A stretch of DNA of 64,000 bases from an uncultured Alphaproteobacteria bacterium (lineage in GTDB: Bacteria; Pseudomonadota; Alphaproteobacteria; HIMB59), in NCBI GenBank assembly GCA_902575065.1, contig CACGPU010000004.1, positions 39,767-103,766 on the forward strand, in the 5' to 3' direction. Position numbers and translations under genes: made by a program. The notes below the pieces were generated by a model. That model had not been told where the DNA came from and made no database searches. It saw nothing but the letters and a program-made list of their open reading frames with translations. This document shows, piece after piece, positions 49,658 to 59,342 of the stretch. How positions within the stretch are numbered: the stretch's first letter is position 1; each line of letters opens with the position of its first letter.

Positions 49658-49686
49658 AATTAAAAAAAAATATATACTATAATCTT

Positions 49687-50676
49687 ATGAAGTTAATTCC
49701 AGAATGGGAGGCACATGACAAATGTCTAATGGCTTGGCCATGTAATAAAAATCTTTACAACGAAATAATTAAAGATGCCAGAATAGAAATGGCTAATTTA
49801 GCTAATTGTATTTCGGATGAAGAGACAGTTTATATGTACTGTAATAAAGAGGATTATAATGAGTGTAAAAATTATATTAAAAATCAAAAAATAAATATTA
49901 TTCAATTAGGACTAGATGACTCTTGGATGAGAGATATTGCCCCAATCTTTATCAAAGGGGACAATGAACTTAAATGTATTAATTTTAATTTTAATGGTTA
50001 TGGAAAATACCCAAATTATTTTAATGATAATAAAGTAGGTGAATATATCTCAAATCAATTTTCTATTACTTCATATTTAAATGACCTTACTTTAGAGGGT
50101 GGTGCTATTACTTACGATGAATACGGAAACTTGTTTACCACTGAAAGTGTCCTACTTAACCCAAATAGAAATAATCCTGAAAAAGCAAAAATAGAGCAAA
50201 CATTGACTAGTTTATTTGATTTAAATTCAATAATTTGGATCCCCGAAGGTTTAAAAGATGATGATACTGATGGGCACATAGACAATATTTTATGCCCTAT
50301 TGGAAATAGAAAATATTTAATAGCAAAAAGTTATGATTTAAATGATTTGAATTCAAATAATTTGACTAAGATTAAATCAATTATTCTAAGTAGCCTTTCG
50401 AGCATTGACAGTAAAATAGAATTAATTGATATACCACTACCTTCAAAAATAGTTGTCAATGATAAAAAGCTTATTGCCTCGTATATAAATTTTTATTTTT
50501 CAACACGTAAAATCTTTGTTCCAAAATTTAATGTTAAAGAAGATGAAATGGTTTTTGATATTTTTAAAGATATTTTTAAAGATAAAAAAATTGAGATGAT
50601 TGAAACTTCACATATAAATTATGGTGGAGGTAATATCCATTGTGTTACTATGAATGTGCCAAAAAATGTTAGTTAA
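49687..50676 (+). CDS. aguA: agmatine deiminase
   Basis: MKLIPEWEAHDKCLMAWPCN, DDSWMRDIAPIF, LEGGAITYDEYGN, DDTDGHIDNI, NYGGGNIHCVTMNVP. Confidence 0.96.
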   Translation: MKLIPEWEAHDKCLMAWPCNKNLYNEIIKDARIEMANLANCISDEETVYMYCNKEDYNECKNYIKNQKINIIQLGLDDSWMRDIAPIFIKGDNELKCINFNFNGYGKYPNYFNDNKVGEYISNQFSITSYLNDLTLEGGAITYDEYGNLFTTESVLLNPNRNNPEKAKIEQTLTSLFDLNSIIWIPEGLKDDDTDGHIDNILCPIGNRKYLIAKSYDLNDLNSNNLTKIKSIILSSLSSIDSKIELIDIPLPSKIVVNDKKLIASYINFYFSTRKIFVPKFNVKEDEMVFDIFKDIFKDKKIEMIETSHINYGGGNIHCVTMNVPKNVS

Positions 50677-51523
50677 GGTTGCTGCTTCACAATTTAAATC
50701 AATAAAAGAAAAAAAAGATTTAAATATAAATAAGGCTATACATATTGCTCAACAAGCATCTAAGGAAAATGTAAATATTTTCCTCCTGCAGGAGTTATTT
50801 CAAACTGAGTACTTTTGCTCAACTCAGGATAAAAAGTTTTTTAATTATGCAATTGAATTTCCTAATGACAAACTATTTGAAATTTTTTCTAATTTTTGTA
50901 AGAAAAATAATATGGTAATGCCGATTAGTTTTTTTGAAAAAAAAGAAAATAATTTTTTTAATTCTCTAGTTGTGATTAATGCTGATGGTAAATTAAGTGA
51001 TTTATATAGAAAGTCTCATATTCCTGAGGGCCCTGGTTATAACGAAAAGTTTTACTTTAAACCTGGAGATACTGGCTTCAAAGTATTTAACACAAATTTT
51101 GGAAATCTTGGTTGTGGTATATGCTGGGATCAATGGTTTCCTGAATGTGCGAGATCTATGACACTTTCAGGTGCAGATATTTTATTATATCCCACAGCAA
51201 TTGGTTCTGAGCCTCAAGACCCTCTATTAGACTCAAAAGATCACTGGCAAAACGTAATGAAAGGTCATGCAGCTGCAAATCAAATTCCAGTTATTGCTTC
51301 TAATAGAATTGGCACAGAAAATGAAGGTTCAATATCTGTTACATTTTATGGAAGTTCCTTTATCGCTAATCATTTGGGTAATATTGAAATTGAAATGGAC
51401 AAAAAAGATGAGGGCTTTGTATCTAAGAATTTCGACTTTTCAGAAATAACAAAATACCGCCAATCTTGGGGAAATTTTAGAGATCGTAGACCAGATCTAT
51501 ATAAAAAAATTTGTGATTTTTAA
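50666..51523 (+). CDS. aguB: N-carbamoylputrescine amidase
   Basis: LLQELFQTEYFCSTQ, RKSHIPEGPGYNEKFYFKPGDTGF, GCGICWDQWFPECARSM, YPTAIGSEP. Confidence 0.95.
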   Translation: MLVKVAASQFKSIKEKKDLNINKAIHIAQQASKENVNIFLLQELFQTEYFCSTQDKKFFNYAIEFPNDKLFEIFSNFCKKNNMVMPISFFEKKENNFFNSLVVINADGKLSDLYRKSHIPEGPGYNEKFYFKPGDTGFKVFNTNFGNLGCGICWDQWFPECARSMTLSGADILLYPTAIGSEPQDPLLDSKDHWQNVMKGHAAANQIPVIASNRIGTENEGSISVTFYGSSFIANHLGNIEIEMDKKDEGFVSKNFDFSEITKYRQSWGNFRDRRPDLYKKICDF

Positions 51524-51573
51524 AAAAAATTATCATATTATTCAAATTCTACTTATTTAAGAGGAGAGGTAAT

Positions 51574-52641
51574 ATGAATAAATTTTTAACAGCTCTTATA
51601 GTGCTACTACTTCCTATGAGTTTGAGTGCTAAAGAAGAGTTATTTATATACAATTGGTCCGATTACATAGCTGAAGATACAATTGCAAATTTTGAGGAAG
51701 AAACTGGTATTGATGTAACATACGATGTATTTGACTCAAACGAAGTTCTAGAGGCTAAGCTTTTAGCTGGAGGAAGTGGTTATGACTTAGTTGTTCCATC
51801 AGGCTCCTTTATGGAAAACCAAATTAAAGCTGGAGTTTTTCAAAAACTTGATAAAAGTATGATTCCAAACCTCAAAAATTTAGATCCAAGTGTTTTAGAT
51901 AAAACTGATGCTCATGATCCAGGTGGGGAATACTCTGTTAATTACATGTATGGCACAACTGGAATTGGTTACAATGTTGCTGCCGTCGAGGAAAGAGGCG
52001 GAGATGTTGAGTCATGGGACATAATATTTGATGTAGATCAAATTTCTAAATACGAAGATTGTGGTGTAGCTTTCTTAGATGCACCAAGTGAAATTGTTGA
52101 GATTGCATTAAACTATCTTGGCCATGATCCAAATACAGAAAACACTAAAGCTAATCAAGAGGCACTAGAATTATTGAACAATATTAGACCTTACATAAAG
52201 TATTTTGACTCTTCTCAGTACATTGATGATTTAGCAAATGGTGAGATTTGCCTAGCAATAGGTTGGTCAGGTGATGTATTTATAGCAGCATACGAGGAAA
52301 TCGAAGAGGTCTGGTATTCAATTCCAAATGAAGGAACAGTAATTTGGTTTGATATGATGGGAATTCCAGCAGACGCAAAAAACGTAGAAAATGCTCATAA
52401 ATTTATAGATTATATTTTGAGACCAGAAGTTGTTGCAGAGATTACTAACTATGTGTGGTACTCAAATCCTAATCTAGTAGCTAACACAACTGAAGGTTTG
52501 ATAGATCCTGATATTCTTTCAGACCCAGCTATTTATCCAACAGAAGAGACATTAACTAAACTTTTTGCAGATACAGCTGACTCACCTCAAAAGTCTAGGA
52601 TATCTTCGAGAGTATTTAATAGTTTTAAAGCTTCTCAATAA
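51574..52641 (+). CDS. potF: polyamine ABC transporter substrate-binding protein (PotF/PotD type)
   Basis: Signal peptide; EELFIYNWSDYIAEDTIANFEEETGIDVTYDVFDSNEVLEAKLLAGGSGYDLVVPSG; preceded by AAGAGGAGAGG ribosome-binding site. Confidence 0.94.
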   Translation: MNKFLTALIVLLLPMSLSAKEELFIYNWSDYIAEDTIANFEEETGIDVTYDVFDSNEVLEAKLLAGGSGYDLVVPSGSFMENQIKAGVFQKLDKSMIPNLKNLDPSVLDKTDAHDPGGEYSVNYMYGTTGIGYNVAAVEERGGDVESWDIIFDVDQISKYEDCGVAFLDAPSEIVEIALNYLGHDPNTENTKANQEALELLNNIRPYIKYFDSSQYIDDLANGEICLAIGWSGDVFIAAYEEIEEVWYSIPNEGTVIWFDMMGIPADAKNVENAHKFIDYILRPEVVAEITNYVWYSNPNLVANTTEGLIDPDILSDPAIYPTEETLTKLFADTADSPQKSRISSRVFNSFKASQ

Positions 52642-52647
52642 TTTAAT

Positions 52648-52679
52648 AAAAGCGCAACTTTTACTTTAGTTGCGCTTTT
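52648..52679 (+). terminator. strong hairpin between substrate-binding protein and ATPase genes
   Basis: AAAAGCGCAAC-TTTTACTTTA-GTTGCGCTTTT, 11-bp perfect stem with 3' TTTT, 6 nt after the potF stop. Confidence 0.8.
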
Positions 52680-52691
52680 CACAATCTTTTT

Positions 52692-53750
52692 ATGTATGAA
52701 CCTTTTTTACAAATCATAGATGTATCAAAAAGGTTTGATAATGTTGTTGCTTTAGACAAAGTTAATCTAAAAATAGAAAAATCTGAAATATTCAGTCTCC
52801 TAGGATCTTCAGGATGTGGTAAGTCAACACTTTTGAGAATTATAGCAGGTTTCGAGAAGCCTGATGAAGGAAGAATTCTACTCGAGGGAAAGGATATCAC
52901 GAAACTTCCACCATATGTAAGACCTCTAAATATTATGTTCCAAAATTATGCACTATTTCCGCATTTAAATGTCACTAATAATATCCAGTTTGGACTAAAA
53001 GAAGAAAAAATTTCTAAAGAAGAAATCAATCATCGTGTTAATGAAATTTTAAATTTACTAGAACTGAATGGTTTAGAGAAAAGAAAAATCAATGAGATAT
53101 CTGGTGGCCAACAACAACGTGTAGCGTTAGCAAGATGTTTAGTCAAAAAACCAAAATTACTTTTATTGGATGAACCACTTGCAGCATTAGATAAACAGCT
53201 AAGAGTACAAACACAATTCGAGTTAGTTAATCTACAATATAAGTTAGGTATCACTTTTATTATTGTTACCCATGATCAAGAGGAAGCAATGTCATTATCT
53301 GACAGAATGGCAATTATGAAAAATGGAGAAATTCTCCAAGTCGGTAATCCTGTTGAGATATATGAAAAACCGAAGGACAAATATATAGCGAATTTTATAG
53401 GCACAGCCAATATCTTTAATGTTCTTAATAAAAATAATCAAATCATCATTAAAGAATTAAATTATGAAGTTAAAAATATTAACAATAAAGAAAACTATTT
53501 TAAATGTTTAATTAGGCCTGAAAAAATTTCTGTTAAAAAACTAGAAAATCAATCTGATAATTTAAATATTGGTGTAGTTAAAGAAGTAGCTTATTTAGGG
53601 AGCTATACTAAGTATTTAATTGATGTTAATGGATTTGAATTTTATTCTTTTATGCAAAATAGTTTAGTTTCAGATAACCTTCAAATAAGATGGGATGATA
53701 AAGTTCAGATAATTTTTAACGAAACATCAATATATTTCTTTAATGATTAA
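52692..53750 (+). CDS. potA: polyamine ABC transporter ATP-binding protein
   Basis: LLGSSGCGKSTLLRIIAGFEKPDEG, EISGGQQQRVALARCLVKKPKLLLLDEPLAALDKQLR, VTHDQEEAMSLSDR. Confidence 0.95.
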   Translation: MYEPFLQIIDVSKRFDNVVALDKVNLKIEKSEIFSLLGSSGCGKSTLLRIIAGFEKPDEGRILLEGKDITKLPPYVRPLNIMFQNYALFPHLNVTNNIQFGLKEEKISKEEINHRVNEILNLLELNGLEKRKINEISGGQQQRVALARCLVKKPKLLLLDEPLAALDKQLRVQTQFELVNLQYKLGITFIIVTHDQEEAMSLSDRMAIMKNGEILQVGNPVEIYEKPKDKYIANFIGTANIFNVLNKNNQIIIKELNYEVKNINNKENYFKCLIRPEKISVKKLENQSDNLNIGVVKEVAYLGSYTKYLIDVNGFEFYSFMQNSLVSDNLQIRWDDKVQIIFNETSIYFFND

Positions 53751-54636
53751 AAATTTAAAAAAACAAAACGTCTGGTTTGTATTCACTCCTTATTTATGGC
53801 TCGTTTTGTTTTTTTTTGTTCCATTAGCTTTGATTTTTAAAATATCTATATCTGTGTCTGAATGGGGTATGCCACCTTATCGTGATCTTTTTTCTTTATC
53901 TGAAAATGGATTGGAGATTAATTCAACTCTTGGAAATTATTTATTCATTTTTTCAGACCCTTTCTATATTAGATCTTATCTCAATTCACTTTCACTAGCT
54001 TTCACATCTACAGTATTATGTTTATTGATTGGTTATCCCATAGCTTTTTACGTTGCAAAATCTAAAACAAATATAAGAAACATACTATTGATTATGCTTA
54101 TCATACCTTTTTGGAGTTCTTTTCTTCTAAGGGTATATGCATGGAAAGTCTTACTACAAGGCTCTGGTATTATAAATTCAATTCTTATACATATAGGGCT
54201 AATTTCTGAACCAATATCTATGTTACACAATCATTATGCTGTAATTTTAGGTGTTGTTTATACTTACCTTCCATTTATGATTTTACCGCTTTATGGATAT
54301 TTGGTTAAATTTGATTTAAATTTGATTGACGCATCTAATGATTTAGGTGCAAAGCCTTTAAACACGTTTGTAAAAGTTATCTTACCTCTATCTTTACCAG
54401 GAATAGTAGCGGGGAGCATGTTGGTTTTTATACCAGTTGTTGGAGAATATATAATACCAGAAATGTTAGGCGGCAGTGATAAGCTTTATTTTGGGAAGAT
54501 AATTTGGGATGAATTTTTCGTAAATAGAGATTGGCCTATTGCTAGTGCGCTTGCGATGTCTGGAATTATAATACTTGTATTTCCCATAATTATTTTTCAA
54601 TTAATGTACGCAAAATATAATTTTAAGAATGAATAA
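53743..54636 (+). CDS. potB: polyamine ABC transporter permease (PotB/PotH type)
   Basis: WSSFLLRVYAWKVLLQGSGIIN, EAA-type loop DASNDLGAKPLNTFVKVILPLSLPGI, GEYIIPEMLGG. Confidence 0.94.
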   Translation: MIKNLKKQNVWFVFTPYLWLVLFFFVPLALIFKISISVSEWGMPPYRDLFSLSENGLEINSTLGNYLFIFSDPFYIRSYLNSLSLAFTSTVLCLLIGYPIAFYVAKSKTNIRNILLIMLIIPFWSSFLLRVYAWKVLLQGSGIINSILIHIGLISEPISMLHNHYAVILGVVYTYLPFMILPLYGYLVKFDLNLIDASNDLGAKPLNTFVKVILPLSLPGIVAGSMLVFIPVVGEYIIPEMLGGSDKLYFGKIIWDEFFVNRDWPIASALAMSGIIILVFPIIIFQLMYAKYNFKNE

Positions 54637-55426
54637 ATTATTTTTAAAAATATTTACCCTTACAATTGGATTTTCGTTTCTATATTTTCCTATTTTAACT
54701 CTTATAGCTTATTCATTTAATGATAATAAAAGAGTTATGGTCTGGAAGGGTTTTTCTTTTAGATGGTATAAGGAATTATTTCATAATGAACAAATTTTAG
54801 AGGCTTTTTATACTAGTTTAAAAATTGCTTCTCTTTCAGCAACATTTGCAACAGTCATGGGTGTAATGATTGGTTTTTCATTAACAAGAATATCAAAAAT
54901 TCCAGCCAGGCCTTTCTTTATTTTCTTGAGCTCTTCTCCTTTGGTAATGCCTGAGATAATTTTAGGGCTTTCTTTGTTGTTATTCTTTATATCATCTAAC
55001 CATATTATTGGCTTTCCTTCCTCAAAAGGACAACTAACAGTCTTAATATCGCATATAACTTTCTCTGTAGCTTTTGTTGCAGTCATTATCCAATCAAGGT
55101 TGAGTAGTTACGATAAAAATATAGAAGAGGCTGCTCAGGATCTTGGGACAATTCCAAATATGATTTTTTGGAAAGTAACTGCTCCTGTAATATTACCTGC
55201 AATATTATCAGGATGGTTACTTGCATTTACACTCTCTTTGGACGATCTTGTAGTTGCTAGTTTTACTACCGGTCCCGGAGCTAACACTTTGCCAATAGTG
55301 GTTTTTTCTAAAGTTAGATTGGGATTGAGTCCAGAAGTTAATGCTCTTTCTGCAATAATAATGCTAATTGTTATATTAGCAGCAATTAGTATTTACTTAA
55401 TTAATAGATCAAACATTAAGAAGTAA
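54629..55426 (+). CDS. potC: polyamine ABC transporter permease (PotC/PotI type)
   Basis: SFNDNKRVMVWKGFSFRWYKELF, EEAAQDLGTIPNMIFWKVTAPVILPAILSGWLLAFTLSLDDLVVASF. Confidence 0.95.
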   Translation: MNKLFLKIFTLTIGFSFLYFPILTLIAYSFNDNKRVMVWKGFSFRWYKELFHNEQILEAFYTSLKIASLSATFATVMGVMIGFSLTRISKIPARPFFIFLSSSPLVMPEIILGLSLLLFFISSNHIIGFPSSKGQLTVLISHITFSVAFVAVIIQSRLSSYDKNIEEAAQDLGTIPNMIFWKVTAPVILPAILSGWLLAFTLSLDDLVVASFTTGPGANTLPIVVFSKVRLGLSPEVNALSAIIMLIVILAAISIYLINRSNIKK

Positions 55427-56761
55427 ATATTCTCTTTCCCATGCAGTAATTATTTTATTATAGGCATTTACCTCTAAGTCTTTGATTGAACAAAATAATT
55501 CTATAAATGTTTCACCAAATATCTCTTTTGCCTCCTTAGATCTAGAAAAAGTATCTATTGATTGATAGATGCTTTCTGTCAAAGAAACATTTACGTTATA
55601 AGCAGCTTTTTTGGTCTCTGGGGTTGCTTTTAATTTTTTCTTCAAACCTAGATATCCCGCAGATAAAGTTGCAGCTATAGCTAAGTATGGATTTACGTCT
55701 GATCCACAAAGTCTATTTTCAATTCTTGCTTGGTTAGCAGAGTTAAAATTTGGGACTCTAAAACCACAGGTACGGTTTTCAAACCCCCAGTTTAGGTTAA
55801 AAGGTGTACCTTCCTCCCAAAAACCTCTAAGCCTTTTAAAGGAATTAACATTTGGTGCAAAAAGAGGTAAAAAAGCTTTTGAATATTTTTGTAATCCACC
55901 CAAATAGTTATCAAAATGTTTTGTAGTTTTAAGATTTTTGTCCACAAATATTGGTTTACCTTTTTTTAAAATTGATTGATGTATATGCATCGAGTTTCCT
56001 GGAGTATCTTCCATCGGTTTAGCCATAAAAGTTGCATACAAATTATGCTTCAATGCAGTATGTCTCAGAGTTCTTTTAAATAAAAAAACCTGATCAGCCA
56101 AGTCAAGAGGGTTACCATGCTTGAAGTTAATTTCCATTTGTGCTGGTCCATCCTCATGATTAATGTTCTCAACCTCTAATTCTTGAGTTTCACAGTAGTC
56201 ATATAGATCCTCAAAAATATGATCAAATTCATTAACAGCGTCAATACCGTAAGACTGATTTCCTTTTTCAATTCTTCCAGATTGCCCACTCGGTGTCTCC
56301 AAAGGATTATCTGGATCATTGTTTTTCTTAACTAAATAAAATTCAATTTCTGGAGCGACAACTGGTTCAAGCCCTATTTTTTCAAAGAGACCAATTACTT
56401 TTTTTAAAATACCTCTAGAGTGGACCTCTATAACATTATCATTGTTATCAACAGCATCACAAATAACCTGTGCGGTTGGTTCTTCATACCATGGAACAGT
56501 TCTCAGAGTATTAAAATCAGGCTTTAAAATAAAATCACCATCTGTAGGATTTAAAATCTGATCATCTATTGAATAAGTCACATCTCTAGATACTGCTAAT
56601 TTGAATAGTGCTAAAGGTAATCTTAATCCACCTGACTCAATAGAGCTTAAAAATTTTTTTGTTGGTAGTATTTTACCCCTTGGTATACCTGAATTATCAG
56701 GAATCATACATTCTACCTCTGTTATTTTATTTTTCTTTAACCAATCGACATAATCATTCAT
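55409..56761 (-). CDS. puuA: glutamine synthetase family protein (gamma-glutamylputrescine synthetase-like)
   Basis: GS catalytic motifs EFYLVKKNND, NHEDGPAQMEINFKHG, NSMHIHQSI, NRTCGFRVPN...ARIENRLCGSDVNPYLAIAA; next to polyamine genes. Confidence 0.85.
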   Translation of the reverse strand: MNDYVDWLKKNKITEVECMIPDNSGIPRGKILPTKKFLSSIESGGLRLPLALFKLAVSRDVTYSIDDQILNPTDGDFILKPDFNTLRTVPWYEEPTAQVICDAVDNNDNVIEVHSRGILKKVIGLFEKIGLEPVVAPEIEFYLVKKNNDPDNPLETPSGQSGRIEKGNQSYGIDAVNEFDHIFEDLYDYCETQELEVENINHEDGPAQMEINFKHGNPLDLADQVFLFKRTLRHTALKHNLYATFMAKPMEDTPGNSMHIHQSILKKGKPIFVDKNLKTTKHFDNYLGGLQKYSKAFLPLFAPNVNSFKRLRGFWEEGTPFNLNWGFENRTCGFRVPNFNSANQARIENRLCGSDVNPYLAIAATLSAGYLGLKKKLKATPETKKAAYNVNVSLTESIYQSIDTFSRSKEAKEIFGETFIELFCSIKDLEVNAYNKIITAWEREYLLLNV

Positions 56762-56783
56762 AGCTATAACTAACCTTTAAAAT

Positions 56784-58091
56784 TTGATATTTATGTATCT
56801 GATGGATTACTCAGATAATTATTACGTAAGAACAAAAGCATTCAGCATTAATACTAACAAATTAAATGAGAGCTTACAATGTGATGTTTGTATAATTGGT
56901 GCAGGTTTATCAGGAATTTCATCAGCATTATATTTATCTAAATTAAATCCAGATTTAAACATAGTCATATTGGAGAAAAATAAAGTTGGTTGGGGCGCAT
57001 CTGGAAGAAATGGTGGGCAATTATTACATGGTTTTTCCTCAGAGAATTACTCTAGCCAAAAACACACTCAAGAGGAAATTAAGATATTATGGCAATTCAC
57101 ATTAGACGCTGTTAGAGAAGTAAAAAAAAATATCAAAGACTTAAATATACAATGTGACTTAATCGAGGGTTATGTTTTAGCCGCAGTAAGTAAATCCCAT
57201 GATGAGGAGTTAAAAAAATACGTAGACAGGCTTCAAACAAAATTTGATTATGAGTCAGTGACGTATCTACCAAAAAATAGAATGGACCAGTATTTTGATA
57301 GCCCTTATTACAAATCTGCAATGTATGACTCAGAGTGTGGTCAAATTCATCCACTTAATTATTGTCTAGGATTAGCAAGAGAATTATTAAAAAATCAAAA
57401 TTGTAAAATATTTGAAGATACAGGAGTGATATCATATGAATCTCAAAAAAAAGTAATAATAAAAACTGAAAAAAATTTAACTGTTAAATCTGATAAATTA
57501 ATTATCTGCTGTAATGCATATATTGATAATTTGAATAAAAGTTTAAGAAAAAAAATAATGCCTGTTAAAACTTATGTATCAGCATTTACTGAAATTCCAA
57601 ATACAGAATTGAGTAAATATTTTCGAAAACCTATCACAGTGGGAGATATGTTATTTGTACTAAATTATTTTAGACTGGATTCTAATAATAATTTAATTTT
57701 TGGTGGAGGTGTAAGTTACTCTAATATAGATCCGATAAATTTGGAATTATCTTTAAAAAAAAGTATAAAAAAGATACTTCCTGGTTTAGAAAAGTTCAAA
57801 GCTTGGTGTACTTGGAGTGGGCACGTTGCCATAACTGTAAACAGATTCCCTCATATCGGTAGTATTGATAATAATATTTTTTTTGCGCAAGGATATTCAG
57901 GACATGGCTTAGCAATAACAACTATGGTTGGAAAAATGCTTGCTGAAACAATAACAAATCAGAACAATAATTTGAGCTTATTTGAAAAGTTTAGACATAA
58001 AAACTTTCCTGGTTTTGGCGTAATTGATAAGCCATTATTAGTTTTAGCAATGAGTTATTTTAAATTAAAAGATCAACTAAGCCTGAAATAA
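56784..58091 (+). CDS. puuB: FAD-binding oxidoreductase (gamma-glutamylputrescine oxidase-like)
   Basis: CDVCIIGAGLSGISSALYLSKLNPDLNIVILEKNKVGWGASGRNGGQLLHGF; FFAQGYSGHGLAITTMVGKMLAE; divergent from puuA-like gene. Confidence 0.82.
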   Translation: MIFMYLMDYSDNYYVRTKAFSINTNKLNESLQCDVCIIGAGLSGISSALYLSKLNPDLNIVILEKNKVGWGASGRNGGQLLHGFSSENYSSQKHTQEEIKILWQFTLDAVREVKKNIKDLNIQCDLIEGYVLAAVSKSHDEELKKYVDRLQTKFDYESVTYLPKNRMDQYFDSPYYKSAMYDSECGQIHPLNYCLGLARELLKNQNCKIFEDTGVISYESQKKVIIKTEKNLTVKSDKLIICCNAYIDNLNKSLRKKIMPVKTYVSAFTEIPNTELSKYFRKPITVGDMLFVLNYFRLDSNNNLIFGGGVSYSNIDPINLELSLKKSIKKILPGLEKFKAWCTWSGHVAITVNRFPHIGSIDNNIFFAQGYSGHGLAITTMVGKMLAETITNQNNNLSLFEKFRHKNFPGFGVIDKPLLVLAMSYFKLKDQLSLK

Positions 58092-59342
58092 CTTATTTTT
58101 GCCTAATCTAGAGTTAGGATCTAAGTGTTTTTTTAATTTTTTAATAAAAAGGTAATTTTCACTAGGTTTATATTTTTTTAATAGATAATTTTTTTTCAAA
58201 CCAAGACCGTGTTCTGCTGCCACACTACCTTCACTTTGAATAGTCAAATCATAAATAAATTTTGAGAGGTAAGCATAATTCTTTTTTGAATTAGGATGTA
58301 CTTTAAAATTACAATGCAAATTACCATCTCCCAAATGCCCAAAAAAATAAGGAGTAAAGATTTTATTATCCTTTACAAATGTATTTACCTTCTTAATAAA
58401 GACAGACCACTTATCAATGGGTAAAGAAATATCAAATTTTTCAGTAAAATTATATTTTATCTGATTATATACTAACTCTTCTCTTTTGCCCCATATCCAT
58501 GATTTCGATTTATCATGTTCTATTTTATAAATTTTAAAATCATTTAAATTAAAGTATTTTTTTAAGTCTTTTTTGTAATTACCAATAATATTAGATTGTA
58601 TCTCTATGATTAAATTGAAGTGATGTGTACTTTCATTAAATAAATAAGAGCTAGGTATTGGAAATATTATTTCAAAACTTGTTAAATTATCGAAGTACTT
58701 GTTTCTTAAAAATTTTAGTAATCGAATTGACTTATTTAAACTATTTGTTTGTATTAAATATGTAGAATTGTATTTTTTTTTTGGGATTAACTTTAAGCTC
58801 GCTCTTGTAATTATTCCAAAAACACCCTCAGAACCACAAAATAATTTCCACAGTTTTGGGCCAAAATTATCTTTTTTGAGTTTATTTAAAAAATTTAAAA
58901 TAGTTCCATCACTAAGCACTACTTCAAGGCCATTTATATGATCCTCTATGTTACCATATCTCAAGGTTTGCAAACCCCCAACATTAGTTGATATATTACC
59001 GCCAATTGTACATTTATCACTTGGCGCAATATTAACTGGAAATAAAAGTTTTTTATTATTTGCGGCTTTTTGTATGGTTTTTAACAATGTTCCGCTTTGA
59101 GCTGTTATTATAAAATTATTAGTATCAACTTCTTCAATACGATTCATTTTTTTAAAATCTATTAGGATAGTTTTTTCAAATTGAGGTTTTGTGCCATCCA
59201 CTCTATTAGTCTCTCCACCAATAGGTAAAATATGAAATTTATATTTGTTAGAAAATTTAACCAGTTTAGATACCTCCAAAGAATTTTTAGGGAAAGCAGT
59301 TATTTGGCCACCCCGTCTTATAGTTTTTATTGGAAATTTCAT
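58077..59342 (-). CDS. FAD-linked oxidase / D-lactate (D-2-hydroxyacid) dehydrogenase family
   Basis: TIGGNISTNVGGLQTLRYGNIEDHINGLEVVLSDGTIL, LWKLFCGSEGVFGIITRASLKLIP, FGHLGDGNLHCNF, AAEHGLGLKKN. Confidence 0.9.
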   Translation of the reverse strand: MKFPIKTIRRGGQITAFPKNSLEVSKLVKFSNKYKFHILPIGGETNRVDGTKPQFEKTILIDFKKMNRIEEVDTNNFIITAQSGTLLKTIQKAANNKKLLFPVNIAPSDKCTIGGNISTNVGGLQTLRYGNIEDHINGLEVVLSDGTILNFLNKLKKDNFGPKLWKLFCGSEGVFGIITRASLKLIPKKKYNSTYLIQTNSLNKSIRLLKFLRNKYFDNLTSFEIIFPIPSSYLFNESTHHFNLIIEIQSNIIGNYKKDLKKYFNLNDFKIYKIEHDKSKSWIWGKREELVYNQIKYNFTEKFDISLPIDKWSVFIKKVNTFVKDNKIFTPYFFGHLGDGNLHCNFKVHPNSKKNYAYLSKFIYDLTIQSEGSVAAEHGLGLKKNYLLKKYKPSENYLFIKKLKKHLDPNSRLGKNKLFQA

